From JAOXRU01 sp965247735 (GTDB lineage: Bacteria; Bacteroidota; Bacteroidia; Flavobacteriales; Flavobacteriaceae): DNA of 64,000 nucleotides. The stretch's first letter is position 1. Each line of letters begins with the position of its first letter. The notes under the pieces were generated by a model that saw only the letters and a program-made list of their open reading frames with translations, was not told the origin of the DNA and ran no database searches. The stretch spans positions 3,720,001 to 3,784,000 of the forward strand of contig CBDFHN010000002.1 of assembly GCA_965247735.1 (NCBI GenBank), written 5' to 3'. Below are positions 34,066 to 42,161 of the stretch, one piece after another. The position numbers and the translations under genes were made by a program.

Positions 34066-34113
34066 TTGTGTAATTGATTAGTAGTTTCTATTTTTACATG
34101 AACACTTGTTCAT
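34066..34113 (+). promoter_or_regulatory. hmgA promoter with a 16-bp operator-like palindrome
   Basis: TTG at 34066-34068, a 20-bp spacer, then TATTTTTA at 34089-34096 (TAnnTTTG with a final A). ATGAACA-CT-TGTTCAT at 34098-34113 is a perfect 7-bp dyad placed over the expected start site, 12 bp before the ATG. It is a likely repressor site; the regulator is unknown. Confidence 0.6.
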
Positions 34114-34125
34114 AAAAACAATAAT

Positions 34126-35289
34126 ATGCCTTTATATCATAAATTAGGGAGATTCCCGCAGAAACGCCATACCGCTTTTAAAAAGAAAGATGGTGGGTTG
34201 TATTACGAGCAGCTTTTTGGAACCATAGGTTTTGACGGTATGTCGTCATTAATGTATCATGTACATAGGCCAACAATGGTAAAAGAAATAAGAGGAGCTA
34301 AAGATTTAACGCCAAAAGCAGCGGTAAAAAACAATATTGCTTCACGTTTACTAAAAGGTTTTGATATTCCTGCAAAAGACGATTTTTTAGAGAGTAGAGA
34401 GATTGTATTGTTCAATAGCGATGTTAATATATCGCTTTCTGCACCAAGGAAATCTATGACTACCTATTTTTATAAGAATACAGATGCAGATGAAGTATTG
34501 TTTATTCATAAAGGTACAGGTACTTTAAAAACAATGCTTGGAGAAATACCTTTTGAGTACGGAGATTATTTAGTGATTCCTAGAGGTATTATTTATCAAT
34601 TAGATTTTGACACAGAAGATAATAGACTGTTTATAGTAGAATCTTATGATCCGGTATATACACCTAAAAGATATAGAAACTGGTTTGGACAATTATTAGA
34701 GCATTCTCCTTTTTGCGAACGCGACCTTAAGATGCCAGAAAATTTGCAAACTCATGATGAAAAAGGAGAGTTTGTGCTAAAAATAAAAAAACAAAATCAA
34801 TTGCATGAGTTGGTTTATGCTTCGCATCCATTTGATGTAGTTGGTTGGGATGGTTATAACTATCCATACGGGTTTTCAATTCATAATTTTGAACCTATAA
34901 CAGGTCGGGTACATCAACCGCCACCAGTACATCAGACATTTGAAACAAGTAGTTTTGTAATTTGTTCTTTTGTACCTAGGTTGTACGATTATCATCCAGA
35001 AGCAATTCCAGCACCATATAACCATAGTAATATAGATTCAGACGAGGTATTATATTATGTAGATGGTGATTTTATGAGTAGAAATCATATAGAACAAGGT
35101 TATATTTCTCTACATCCAGCAGGAATACCTCATGGACCGCACCCAGGAGCATATGAGCGTAGTATTGGAAAAAAGGAAACTGGAGAACTAGCGGTAATGG
35201 TAGATACCTTTAAGCCATTAATGGTAACAGAAAACGCCATGAAAATTGATGAAGAAAATTATTATAAATCTTGGTTAGAAGAAGAGTAG
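34126..35289 (+). CDS. hmgA: Homogentisate 1,2-dioxygenase
   Basis: 387-aa iron enzyme opening the homogentisate ring in tyrosine/phenylalanine catabolism. Typical elements are the N-terminal MPLYHKLGRFPQKRHTAFKK, a cupin half near 100-190, and the C-terminal iron site. That site includes the Glu of NIDSDEVLYYVDGDF and the histidines of GYISLHPAGIPHGPHPG. The flavin reductase gene starts immediately at the next base. Expression is probably controlled through the palindrome at 34098-34113. Confidence 0.94.
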   Translation: MPLYHKLGRFPQKRHTAFKKKDGGLYYEQLFGTIGFDGMSSLMYHVHRPTMVKEIRGAKDLTPKAAVKNNIASRLLKGFDIPAKDDFLESREIVLFNSDVNISLSAPRKSMTTYFYKNTDADEVLFIHKGTGTLKTMLGEIPFEYGDYLVIPRGIIYQLDFDTEDNRLFIVESYDPVYTPKRYRNWFGQLLEHSPFCERDLKMPENLQTHDEKGEFVLKIKKQNQLHELVYASHPFDVVGWDGYNYPYGFSIHNFEPITGRVHQPPPVHQTFETSSFVICSFVPRLYDYHPEAIPAPYNHSNIDSDEVLYYVDGDFMSRNHIEQGYISLHPAGIPHGPHPGAYERSIGKKETGELAVMVDTFKPLMVTENAMKIDEENYYKSWLEEE

Positions 35290-36168
35290 ATGAGTATAAA
35301 AACAATAGATCCAAAAGAGATTAGCGTACCAGAATTGCATGGTATATTATTATCCGCAGTGGCACCAAGACCAATTGCATTTGCCAGTACAATAGATGAG
35401 GGGGGAAATGTAAATTTAAGTCCTTTTAGTTTTTTTAATGTGTTTAGTGCCAATCCGCCTGTGCTTATTTTTTCACCAGCACGGAGAGGTAGGGATAACA
35501 CCACAAAACACACTTATGAAAACGTAAAAAAGATAAAAGAAGTAGTTATTAACGTGGTCAATTATCCAATTGTAGAGCAAATGTCCTTGTCTAGTACCGA
35601 GTACGAAGAAGGGGTGAATGAGTTTGTAAAAGCAGGATTAACACAGATTGCTTCCGAAAAAGTAAGACCGCCAAGAGTTGGTGAAGCACCAGTTTCTTTT
35701 GAATGTACAGTTACTGAGGTAAAAGAACTGGGAGATGAGGGGGGAGCAGGAAATTTGGTAATCTGCCAAGTAGAGCTTATTCATATCCACGAGCAGTATT
35801 TAGATGCTTCAGGAAAATTGGATACTCAAAAGCTAGATTTAGTTGCTCGTATGGGCGGTAGCTGGTATTGTAGGGCTAGTGGAGATGCTATGTTCGAGAT
35901 TCCGAAACCTGTTTTCACCAAAGGTATTGGTGTGGATACTTTGCCAAAACATATTCAGGAAAGCGATGTGCTAACAGGCAATAATTTAGGGAGATTAGGC
36001 AATGCGGAGCAAATCCCTTCAAAAGAGGGCGTAGCTAGTGCTTTAGAGCAGTACCCTGGCTTGCAAAAAGCTATTAGCGATGGTGATAAACGTGTACATC
36101 ATGAGTTTGTAAAAGCTGCTATTGAAGCTGATGAATTGGAAAAAGCAGTTGCCTTTGCTTTTGCTTAG
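35290..36168 (+). CDS. Flavin reductase family (FMN-binding split-barrel) protein
   Basis: 292-aa protein of the flavin reductase-like/DIM6 family (FMN-binding split barrel at about 15-205): LLSAVAPRPIAFASTID and NLSPFSFFNVFSANPPVLIFSP are its flavin-contact segments. It has an additional C-terminal 85 residues. It is directly adjacent to hmgA (no intergenic base) and in flavobacteria accompanies the homogentisate genes; its exact substrate is unknown. A dispersed repeat lies 49 bp downstream. Confidence 0.88.
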   Translation: MSIKTIDPKEISVPELHGILLSAVAPRPIAFASTIDEGGNVNLSPFSFFNVFSANPPVLIFSPARRGRDNTTKHTYENVKKIKEVVINVVNYPIVEQMSLSSTEYEEGVNEFVKAGLTQIASEKVRPPRVGEAPVSFECTVTEVKELGDEGGAGNLVICQVELIHIHEQYLDASGKLDTQKLDLVARMGGSWYCRASGDAMFEIPKPVFTKGIGVDTLPKHIQESDVLTGNNLGRLGNAEQIPSKEGVASALEQYPGLQKAISDGDKRVHHEFVKAAIEADELEKAVAFAFA

Positions 36169-36216
36169 GACATTATTTTAAATAGTATAAAATTAGTCTT
36201 CCAGTTTCTGGGAGAT

Positions 36217-36300
36217 TTTTTTTTGGAGCTATTTCCCGCTTTCCGCTATAGTTTTTTATCGTTCCTCAAAAAAAGCTGTCACTGCAATCGGGGCTAGAAC
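36217..36300 (+). repeat. Dispersed intergenic repeat, copy A
   Basis: Forward-strand partner of the element at 3143-3222 (reverse strand). It starts with a T-run and GGAGCTATTTCCCGCT, then CCGCTATAGTTTTT, and ends CGGGGCTAGAAC. It lies in the 3' region of the flavin reductase gene. Confidence 0.75.
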
Positions 36301-36351
36301 AAAAGAGCAAGATTTATAAAAGAGTATTTGTGAAAAAAACAGTTTTAAAAC

Positions 36352-36383
36352 AAAAAACCCGAACAAATATGTTCGGGTTTTTT
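36352..36383 (-). terminator. Terminator of tRNA-Phe
   Basis: Perfect 14-bp arms (36352-36365 and 36370-36383) around a 4-nt loop. On the reverse strand the arm itself ends in a T-run. It begins 4 nt after the tRNA. Confidence 0.9.
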
Positions 36384-36386
36384 CGG

Positions 36387-36459
36387 TGGTGCCTCCAGGA
36401 ATCGAACCAGGGACACATGGATTTTCAGTCCATTGCTCTACCAACTGAGCTAAGGCACC
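36387..36459 (-). tRNA. tRNA-Phe (GAA)
   Basis: 73-nt cloverleaf on the reverse strand. Acceptor GGTGCCT/AGGCACC with discriminator A, D arm GCTC/GAGC, anticodon loop CTGAAAA with anticodon GAA, T arm CCTGG-TTCGATT-CCTGG. The 3' CCA is not fully encoded. It is followed by its own terminator. Confidence 0.97.
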
Positions 36460-36560
36460 AGTGCTGTAATGCGGGTGCAAATATAGAACCATTTTTTAGA
36501 TACACAAAACAAAAAATAAAAAAAAACTCTTTTGTACATTTACATTTTAATTGCTAGCAT

Positions 36561-37292
36561 ATGAATTTGATAATTGATTTTGGAAACACATTAGTGAAAC
36601 TTGCAGTATTTGAGCAAAATAGCTTAAAAGAAGTTGTGGCTGTAGCTAATGAAGAGTTTGATTTATTTTTTGAAAAGATAAATAAAAAATTTTCAAAAAT
36701 CGATGCCGTTATCATTTCTTCGGTTACCAAAAACCAGTTTTTAGACTTAAATAGGTTAAAAACCCAATATCCTAATGTTGTTGTTTTAGACCATCAAACT
36801 CCATTACCGCTCCTAAATAAATATGCCACACCAGAAACATTGGGAATAGATAGAATTGCCTTGGCAGCAGGAGCGGTCTTAAAATATCCAAATACAAATG
36901 TACTTGTTATAGATGCTGGCACCTGTATTACCTATGATATCATTACCGAAAATGGAGAATATTTAGGAGGAGCAATTTCTCCTGGCATCGCAATCAGATA
37001 CAAAGCACTAAATGACTATACCGCAAAATTACCATTATTGCCAAAAACAATGCCCAACGATTTTATTGGTGACTCAACGAAAACTAGTATTCATAGTGGA
37101 GTAATTAACGGAGTTTTAGAAGAAATTAACGGTTTGGTTTTCAGTTATAGGCATCGTTTTGCAGATTTAACAGTTATTTTAACAGGCGGAGATACTGATT
37201 TTTTGTCAGAACGATTAAAAAGTAGCATATTTGCGAATCCCAAATTTTTATTGGAAAGTTTGGATTTAATACTAGAACACAATATACGCTAG
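36561..37292 (+). CDS. coaX: Type III pantothenate kinase
   Basis: First step of coenzyme A synthesis (pantothenate to 4'-phosphopantothenate). The 243 aa show the three ASKHA-fold motifs: N-terminal DFGNTLVKLAVF (phosphate 1; the usual GNT), LVIDAGTCITYDII near 115, and YLGGAISPGIAIR near 134. TGIDR-like LGIDRIALAAGA is near 93. The following outer-membrane protein gene starts at the very next base, so the envelope genes downstream are probably co-transcribed. Confidence 0.95.
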   Translation: MNLIIDFGNTLVKLAVFEQNSLKEVVAVANEEFDLFFEKINKKFSKIDAVIISSVTKNQFLDLNRLKTQYPNVVVLDHQTPLPLLNKYATPETLGIDRIALAAGAVLKYPNTNVLVIDAGTCITYDIITENGEYLGGAISPGIAIRYKALNDYTAKLPLLPKTMPNDFIGDSTKTSIHSGVINGVLEEINGLVFSYRHRFADLTVILTGGDTDFLSERLKSSIFANPKFLLESLDLILEHNIR

Positions 37293-38594
37293 ATGATAAG
37301 AAATTTTTTTGTTGTAATAATAGTGCTAATCGCAAGTGGAGCTTACGCACAAAAAGGATCGCCTTCTCCATATTCTTTCTTTGGAATCGGAGATTTACAG
37401 TTTAAAGGAAGTGTAGAGAATCAAATGATGGGTGGGATAAGCATATATGGAGATAGTATCCATATCAATCTTCAGAACCCAGCTGCATATGGTAAATTAA
37501 AGTTAACAGCATATACTGCTGGAGCAACATACAAGAGTTTAACAATAGAAAATGCTACAGAAAGTGAGAGTTTAAAATCCACTACACTGGATTATTTAGC
37601 TTTGGCTTTTCCGATTACTCCAAAAATGGGTGTTGGTATTGGACTTATGCCATATAGCTCTATTGGGTACCAGTTAAGTACTATTAATGATTCAGAAACT
37701 ATAGCCAATACCTATACTGGTGAAGGTGGTGTAAATAAGTTTTTTGTTTCTTTAGGTTATCAAATTAATAAAGAGTTTAGTGTTGGTGCAACATTAAATT
37801 ATAACTTTGGTAATCTTGAAAACAACAAATTGCAAAGAGAACAAAATGTTCATTTGGGTACTAGAACAGAAAATATTTCTGATATTAGTGGTTTTGATTT
37901 TAATTTGGCAATAAACTATAATAAGAAAATGGGGGACAAGTATACATTGTATTCTTCCCTTTTAATAAGCCCAGAGATAAATCTAACTTCAAAGAATGAA
38001 AGAAATATTGCATCTGTTTTATTTAATAATGGAAACCAGGTAGATAGAGAGGTTATAAATGTAGACCTTATTGCTTCTGGATTAAATAGAACAGATTTAA
38101 CTATGCCGTTAAGTACTACTGTTGGCTTAGGGTTTGGTGAAGAAAGAAAATGGTTTTTAGGGACCGAAATAAGATATAAGCAGCTTAGTAATTTTAAGAA
38201 CAATTTTGTAAATGTTGCTAATGTAGCCTATGAAGACGCAACCGAATTTGCATTAGGAGGGTTTTATTTACCAAAGTATAATTCTTTTGGAAAGTACTTT
38301 AATAGAGTGACTTATAGAGCTGGTTTGCGTTATGGAAACTCAGGAATGGTTATAAATGGAGAGCAGATAAATAACTTTGGCATGTCTTTTGGAGTAGGAT
38401 TACCACTGAGCAGTGCTTTTCCACCTTCAGTACAAGCTAAGCTTTATGCTAATTTGTTTTCAAACCTAAATATAGGTTTCGAATATGGGAAAAGAGGAAC
38501 GACTAATCAAGGTCTTGTAGAAGAAGATTATTTTAGCGTAAAAATTGGACTATCATTTAACGATGGATGGTTTGTGAAAAGAAAAATTAACTAG
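37293..38594 (+). CDS. Outer-membrane beta-barrel protein (FadL/OMPP1-like)
   Basis: 433 aa with a signal peptide (MIRNFFVVIIVLIASGAYAQ). A barrel follows of alternating hydrophobic/aromatic strands with Gly-rich turns (MGVGIGLMPYSSIGYQL, FSVGATLNYNFGNLE, TYRAGLRYGNSGMVI), ending in strand YFSVKIGLSF. The N-terminal PYSFFGIGDL motif is common to Bacteroidota barrel proteins of unknown cargo. Its position in the run coaX-OMP-TPR-lptC suggests a housekeeping envelope role. Confidence 0.8.
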   Translation: MIRNFFVVIIVLIASGAYAQKGSPSPYSFFGIGDLQFKGSVENQMMGGISIYGDSIHINLQNPAAYGKLKLTAYTAGATYKSLTIENATESESLKSTTLDYLALAFPITPKMGVGIGLMPYSSIGYQLSTINDSETIANTYTGEGGVNKFFVSLGYQINKEFSVGATLNYNFGNLENNKLQREQNVHLGTRTENISDISGFDFNLAINYNKKMGDKYTLYSSLLISPEINLTSKNERNIASVLFNNGNQVDREVINVDLIASGLNRTDLTMPLSTTVGLGFGEERKWFLGTEIRYKQLSNFKNNFVNVANVAYEDATEFALGGFYLPKYNSFGKYFNRVTYRAGLRYGNSGMVINGEQINNFGMSFGVGLPLSSAFPPSVQAKLYANLFSNLNIGFEYGKRGTTNQGLVEEDYFSVKIGLSFNDGWFVKRKIN

Positions 38595-38608
38595 AATTAA
38601 ATATTGAG

Positions 38609-39979
38609 ATGATGAAGATTAAACTTTACTTATTAACGGCAATTTTATTTGGAGTGATCGGGACGGTAACCGCTCAAGAGCAAAATGAGCAATGTATGAC
38701 CGATCTTCAAATTTTTTCTGGCGATGCTAAAGCTAAAAATTATGATGCAGCATACGAGCCATGGAAAAGAGTATATGAGGCTTGTCCTAAATTCCACAAT
38801 GCAATTTATGCATATGGACCAAAAATATTAATGCACAAGATCAAAAAAGGAGAAAACAAAGAAGCTAATGTAGCTTTGTTGATGAAGGTCTATGAAGATG
38901 GAATGAAATTTTTTCCAAAGAAGAATAAAATAGGGAAAATTAATGGAGATATTGCTTGGTTCTTATATAAAGATAAGTCTTCGACAGATGAAGAGATTTA
39001 TAGTTTGTTAGATGAAGGCTTTAAACAGGATAGAGCTAACTTTAACAGCCCAAGAGCTATTTACCTGTATTTTTCTAAATTGGTAGATCTTCATAAAGCA
39101 GGTAAAAAAGAATTGCAATTGGTTTTTGATGCTTATGATGATGTTACAGAAAAGATAGAAGATGTAAATAAAAAACTTGGAGCAACGGTTACAAAGTTAT
39201 TACCAAAAGAAGAAGCTGGTACATTAACAAGTAAAGAAACTAAAGCTTTAAAAAGAGCAAGAGTTAATGGTGGTTCTTACGAAAAAATATCTGGTAGTAT
39301 AGATACTAAATTAGGAGCTTTATCTGATTGTAAAAACTTAATTCCTTTATATCAAAAGAACTTTGAAGAGAAAAAAGGAGATGTTAAATGGGTAAAGAGA
39401 GCTGTTGGAAGAATGTTTGCTAAAGGATGTACAGACGATCCGTTGTTTGTTACATTGGTAGAAGCTCAAAATAAATTAGCGCCAACTGCAGACACCTTTT
39501 TCTACTTAGGTTTGTTGAAGCTTAAAAAAGGAGATTCTAAAGGAGCAATTACAGACTTTAATAAATCAGTTGAATTAGAAGAAGATAGGTATAAGAAAGC
39601 AAAAATTTCATATAAAATTGCAACTGTTCAAAAGAAAAGAGGGGCTAAATCTTCTGCTAGAAATTATGCTAACAAAGCATTAGGTTTTAATCCGTCTATG
39701 GGGAAAGCACATTTATTAATTGCTGGTCTTGTTGCTAGTAGTGCTAACCAATGTGGTTCTACTACATTCGAGAAGAAAGCTATTTACTGGAAAGCTGCTA
39801 GAATCGCTAGAAAAGCTGGTCAAGTAGATCCATCTATAAAAGGAAGAGCTAATAGAGCCGCAAATAGTTACGCACAAAGAGTTCCTACAAATTCAGAGAT
39901 TTTCAGTTCTGGAATGGCAGGAAAAACGGTAACATTTAGTTGTTGGGTTGGCGGAAGCGTAAAAGTGCCAACATTATAA
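38609..39979 (+). CDS. Periplasmic TPR protein
   Basis: 456 aa with a signal peptide (MMKIKLYLLTAILFGVIGTVTAQ), then helical repeats. The clearest TPR units are in the second half: APTADTFFYLGLLKLKKGDSKGAITDFNK and the following KKAKISYKIATVQKKRGAKSSARN. The C terminus is basic and Gly-rich (GRANRAANSYAQRVPTN). It follows the barrel gene by 14 bp and precedes lptC by 1 bp. The partner is unknown; conservation of this order suggests outer-membrane biogenesis. Confidence 0.82.
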   Translation: MMKIKLYLLTAILFGVIGTVTAQEQNEQCMTDLQIFSGDAKAKNYDAAYEPWKRVYEACPKFHNAIYAYGPKILMHKIKKGENKEANVALLMKVYEDGMKFFPKKNKIGKINGDIAWFLYKDKSSTDEEIYSLLDEGFKQDRANFNSPRAIYLYFSKLVDLHKAGKKELQLVFDAYDDVTEKIEDVNKKLGATVTKLLPKEEAGTLTSKETKALKRARVNGGSYEKISGSIDTKLGALSDCKNLIPLYQKNFEEKKGDVKWVKRAVGRMFAKGCTDDPLFVTLVEAQNKLAPTADTFFYLGLLKLKKGDSKGAITDFNKSVELEEDRYKKAKISYKIATVQKKRGAKSSARNYANKALGFNPSMGKAHLLIAGLVASSANQCGSTTFEKKAIYWKAARIARKAGQVDPSIKGRANRAANSYAQRVPTNSEIFSSGMAGKTVTFSCWVGGSVKVPTL

Positions 39980-39980
39980 G

Positions 39981-40568
39981 ATGATACGTTTTTTTAAAAG
40001 CATATATATATTCATGGTCACAGTTTTTACTGTGACCATGTTTTTTTCATGTCAGGATAACTATGAAGAAATTCAAAAGCTAACTACTAGGAAAAAGTTT
40101 CCTACTGGGGTGGCTCAAGATTTTGAAATGGTCTATTCTCTTGTGAAGGAAAAAATACCTAACGATTCTACCGGACTATCCAAGGTGACTACGGTACTTA
40201 CTAGTCCCTTGAATCATGATTTTTCTAATATTGAATTTCCCTATTATGAATTTCCAATAGGCCTAAAAGTTGTTTTTTTTGATGATCAAGGAAGACAAAG
40301 CACAATAACTGCTGATTATGGAATAATATATAATGATACAAAAGTTGTAGATTTGCAAGGAAATGTAGTGTTGTTGAGTCATGATGGTAAAAAATTGGAA
40401 ACACCACAGTTGTTTTGGGATCAGAAAAACGATTGGATTTTTACCGAAAAAGCATATAAATTTACGAGTCCAGATATGAATATGTCTGGAACGGGAATTG
40501 ATTTTAATAAAGAATTTAATAGGGTAATATCGCACCGAAACTCCGGAAGTGCTATTGTAAAAGAATAA
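39981..40568 (+). CDS. lptC: LPS export protein LptC
   Basis: 195-aa single-helix/lipoprotein-type LptC, the periplasmic bridge component handing LPS from LptBFG to LptA. The hydrophobic N terminus ends in the lipobox VTMFFSC (Cys 24). The beta-jellyroll shows KVVFFDDQGRQSTITADYGI and VDLQGNVVLLSHDGKKLETPQLFWD, then an IFTEKAYKFTSPD strand. It starts 1 bp after the TPR gene and 4 bp before the small membrane gene. Confidence 0.88.
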   Translation: MIRFFKSIYIFMVTVFTVTMFFSCQDNYEEIQKLTTRKKFPTGVAQDFEMVYSLVKEKIPNDSTGLSKVTTVLTSPLNHDFSNIEFPYYEFPIGLKVVFFDDQGRQSTITADYGIIYNDTKVVDLQGNVVLLSHDGKKLETPQLFWDQKNDWIFTEKAYKFTSPDMNMSGTGIDFNKEFNRVISHRNSGSAIVKE

Positions 40569-40572
40569 GAAG

Positions 40573-40767
40573 ATGATGAAAATTTTAAAATATACCGAGT
40601 ATTTATATCTTTTGGTATGGGTGCTTTCTATTGGAGAAATCTATTCCTTATGGAATACGGATAGGAGTAAAGCGTACGTATTTGTAGTTTTTGCTATTGG
40701 AGCAGCAGCAATGTTTTTCTTTAAAAGAAAGTATCGAAAAAAATTCGAAAAAAGAAAATCAGAATAA
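40573..40767 (+). CDS. Small membrane protein in the lptC operon
   Basis: 64 aa with two hydrophobic helices (about 6-25, YTEYLYLLVWVLSIGEIYSL; about 34-50, AYVFVVFAIGAAAMFFF) and a strongly basic C terminus (KRKYRKKFEKRKSE). It is in the middle of a tightly packed unit (4 bp after lptC, 3 bp before the CorC-like gene), so it is likely real. The family is unknown to me. Confidence 0.75.
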   Translation: MMKILKYTEYLYLLVWVLSIGEIYSLWNTDRSKAYVFVVFAIGAAAMFFFKRKYRKKFEKRKSE

Positions 40768-40770
40768 GAC

Positions 40771-42060
40771 ATGCTAATGGCTATCGGTATTATTGTTAGT
40801 TGTTTATTGCTTTCTGCTTTTTTTTCAGGAATGGAGATTGCATATATTTCTGCAAATAAAATTCATATAGAGATTGAAAAGAAGCAAAAGGGGCTTTTGG
40901 CAAAAATATTAACCAAGCTCACTTCAAAACCATCACGTTTTATCGCGACCATGCTTATTGGTAATAATATAGCCTTGGTATTGTATGGTTTTTATATGGG
41001 AGACTTGTTGATGAACTGGTTTGTAACACTGTCCCCTACTGGTAACGCTTTTTTTGAAATACTTATTACTGATTTTAAATTATTAACCCAAACTATAATA
41101 TCCACTTTAATAATACTTTTTACAGCAGAATTTCTGCCTAAAGTATTATTTCAGATTTATGCAAATACGGTACTTAAGTTTTTTGCAATTCCTGCCTATA
41201 TATTTTACTTAATTTTTGCTCCGATATCAATTTTTGTGATTAAAATTTCTGATATGGTGCTTAAAAGATTTTTTAAAACAAATTCAGACGAAGTGCAGCT
41301 TGCTTTTTCTAAAGTAGAGCTAGGAGATTATATTACAGAACAGTTAGAGACGGTATCGGAAGATGATGAAGTGGATTCCGAAATCCAGATTTTTCAAAAT
41401 GCCTTAGAATTTGCAGAGGTAAAAGCTAGGGAAGTTATGATTCCAAGAACAGAAATTGCCGCAGTAGAGTTGCATGAGTCTCCTCAGGAATTGGCACGAA
41501 AATTTACAGAAACAGGCTATTCAAAAATTTTAATATACAAAGATACTATAGACGAAATTATTGGCTACGTGCATTCTTTTGAGCTGTTCAAAAGGCCAAA
41601 AACAATTAGAACAATAATGTTGCCGGTTGAGTTTGTTCCAGAAACAATGTTGATTAATGATGTGCTAAATGTGCTTACAAAAAAGCGAAAAAGCATAGCT
41701 GTGGTATTGGATGAGTATGGAGGTACTTCTGGGTTGATGACGGTAGAAGATATTGTCGAGGAACTATTTGGTGAAATTGAAGATGAGCATGATAGTATAG
41801 ACTTATTGGAAGAACAATTAAGTGATACGGAATTTAAATTTTCTGCCAGATTGGAAGTAGATTATTTAAATGAAACTTATAAATTGGATTTACCAGAAAG
41901 CGAAAATTATGAAACTTTAGGGGGTTTAATTGTCGCAAATACTGGTGCAATACCTGGGCAAGGAGAAAAAATAGAGATGGAGAATTTTGTATTTACAGTT
42001 CAGGAGGTTTCTAATACCAAAATTGAAGTGGTTTACCTCGTTTTAAGCACCGATATCTAA
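40771..42060 (+). CDS. CorC/HlyC-type CNNM-domain protein with CBS pair
   Basis: 429-aa membrane protein. The N-terminal CNNM (DUF21) transmembrane domain is at about 1-170 (LLLSAFFSGMEIAYISANKI, PSRFIATMLIGNNIALVLYG). Two CBS domains are at about 210-335 (AREVMIPRTEIAAVE; SIAVVLDEYGGTSGLMTVEDIVEELFGEI), and the CorC_HlyC domain is C-terminal (about 350-425). Members are linked to Mg/Co efflux or ion homeostasis; this protein's ion is not known. It is last gene of the coaX-to-CorC unit before the PpiD-like gene. Confidence 0.9.
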   Translation: MLMAIGIIVSCLLLSAFFSGMEIAYISANKIHIEIEKKQKGLLAKILTKLTSKPSRFIATMLIGNNIALVLYGFYMGDLLMNWFVTLSPTGNAFFEILITDFKLLTQTIISTLIILFTAEFLPKVLFQIYANTVLKFFAIPAYIFYLIFAPISIFVIKISDMVLKRFFKTNSDEVQLAFSKVELGDYITEQLETVSEDDEVDSEIQIFQNALEFAEVKAREVMIPRTEIAAVELHESPQELARKFTETGYSKILIYKDTIDEIIGYVHSFELFKRPKTIRTIMLPVEFVPETMLINDVLNVLTKKRKSIAVVLDEYGGTSGLMTVEDIVEELFGEIEDEHDSIDLLEEQLSDTEFKFSARLEVDYLNETYKLDLPESENYETLGGLIVANTGAIPGQGEKIEMENFVFTVQEVSNTKIEVVYLVLSTDI

Positions 42061-42161
42061 TAAAAATAGCGTTTTAATAGCTAATAATTCTTTTCTGCTT
42101 TTATTATACCAAAGAAAATGTTATTTTCGCCCACATTATTTTATTAAAATAGATTTTATAA

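Noticed and set aside
36256..36557. Reading frames on both strands over tRNA-Phe
   Set aside because: They overlap the tRNA and its terminator, and the peptides have no coding character.
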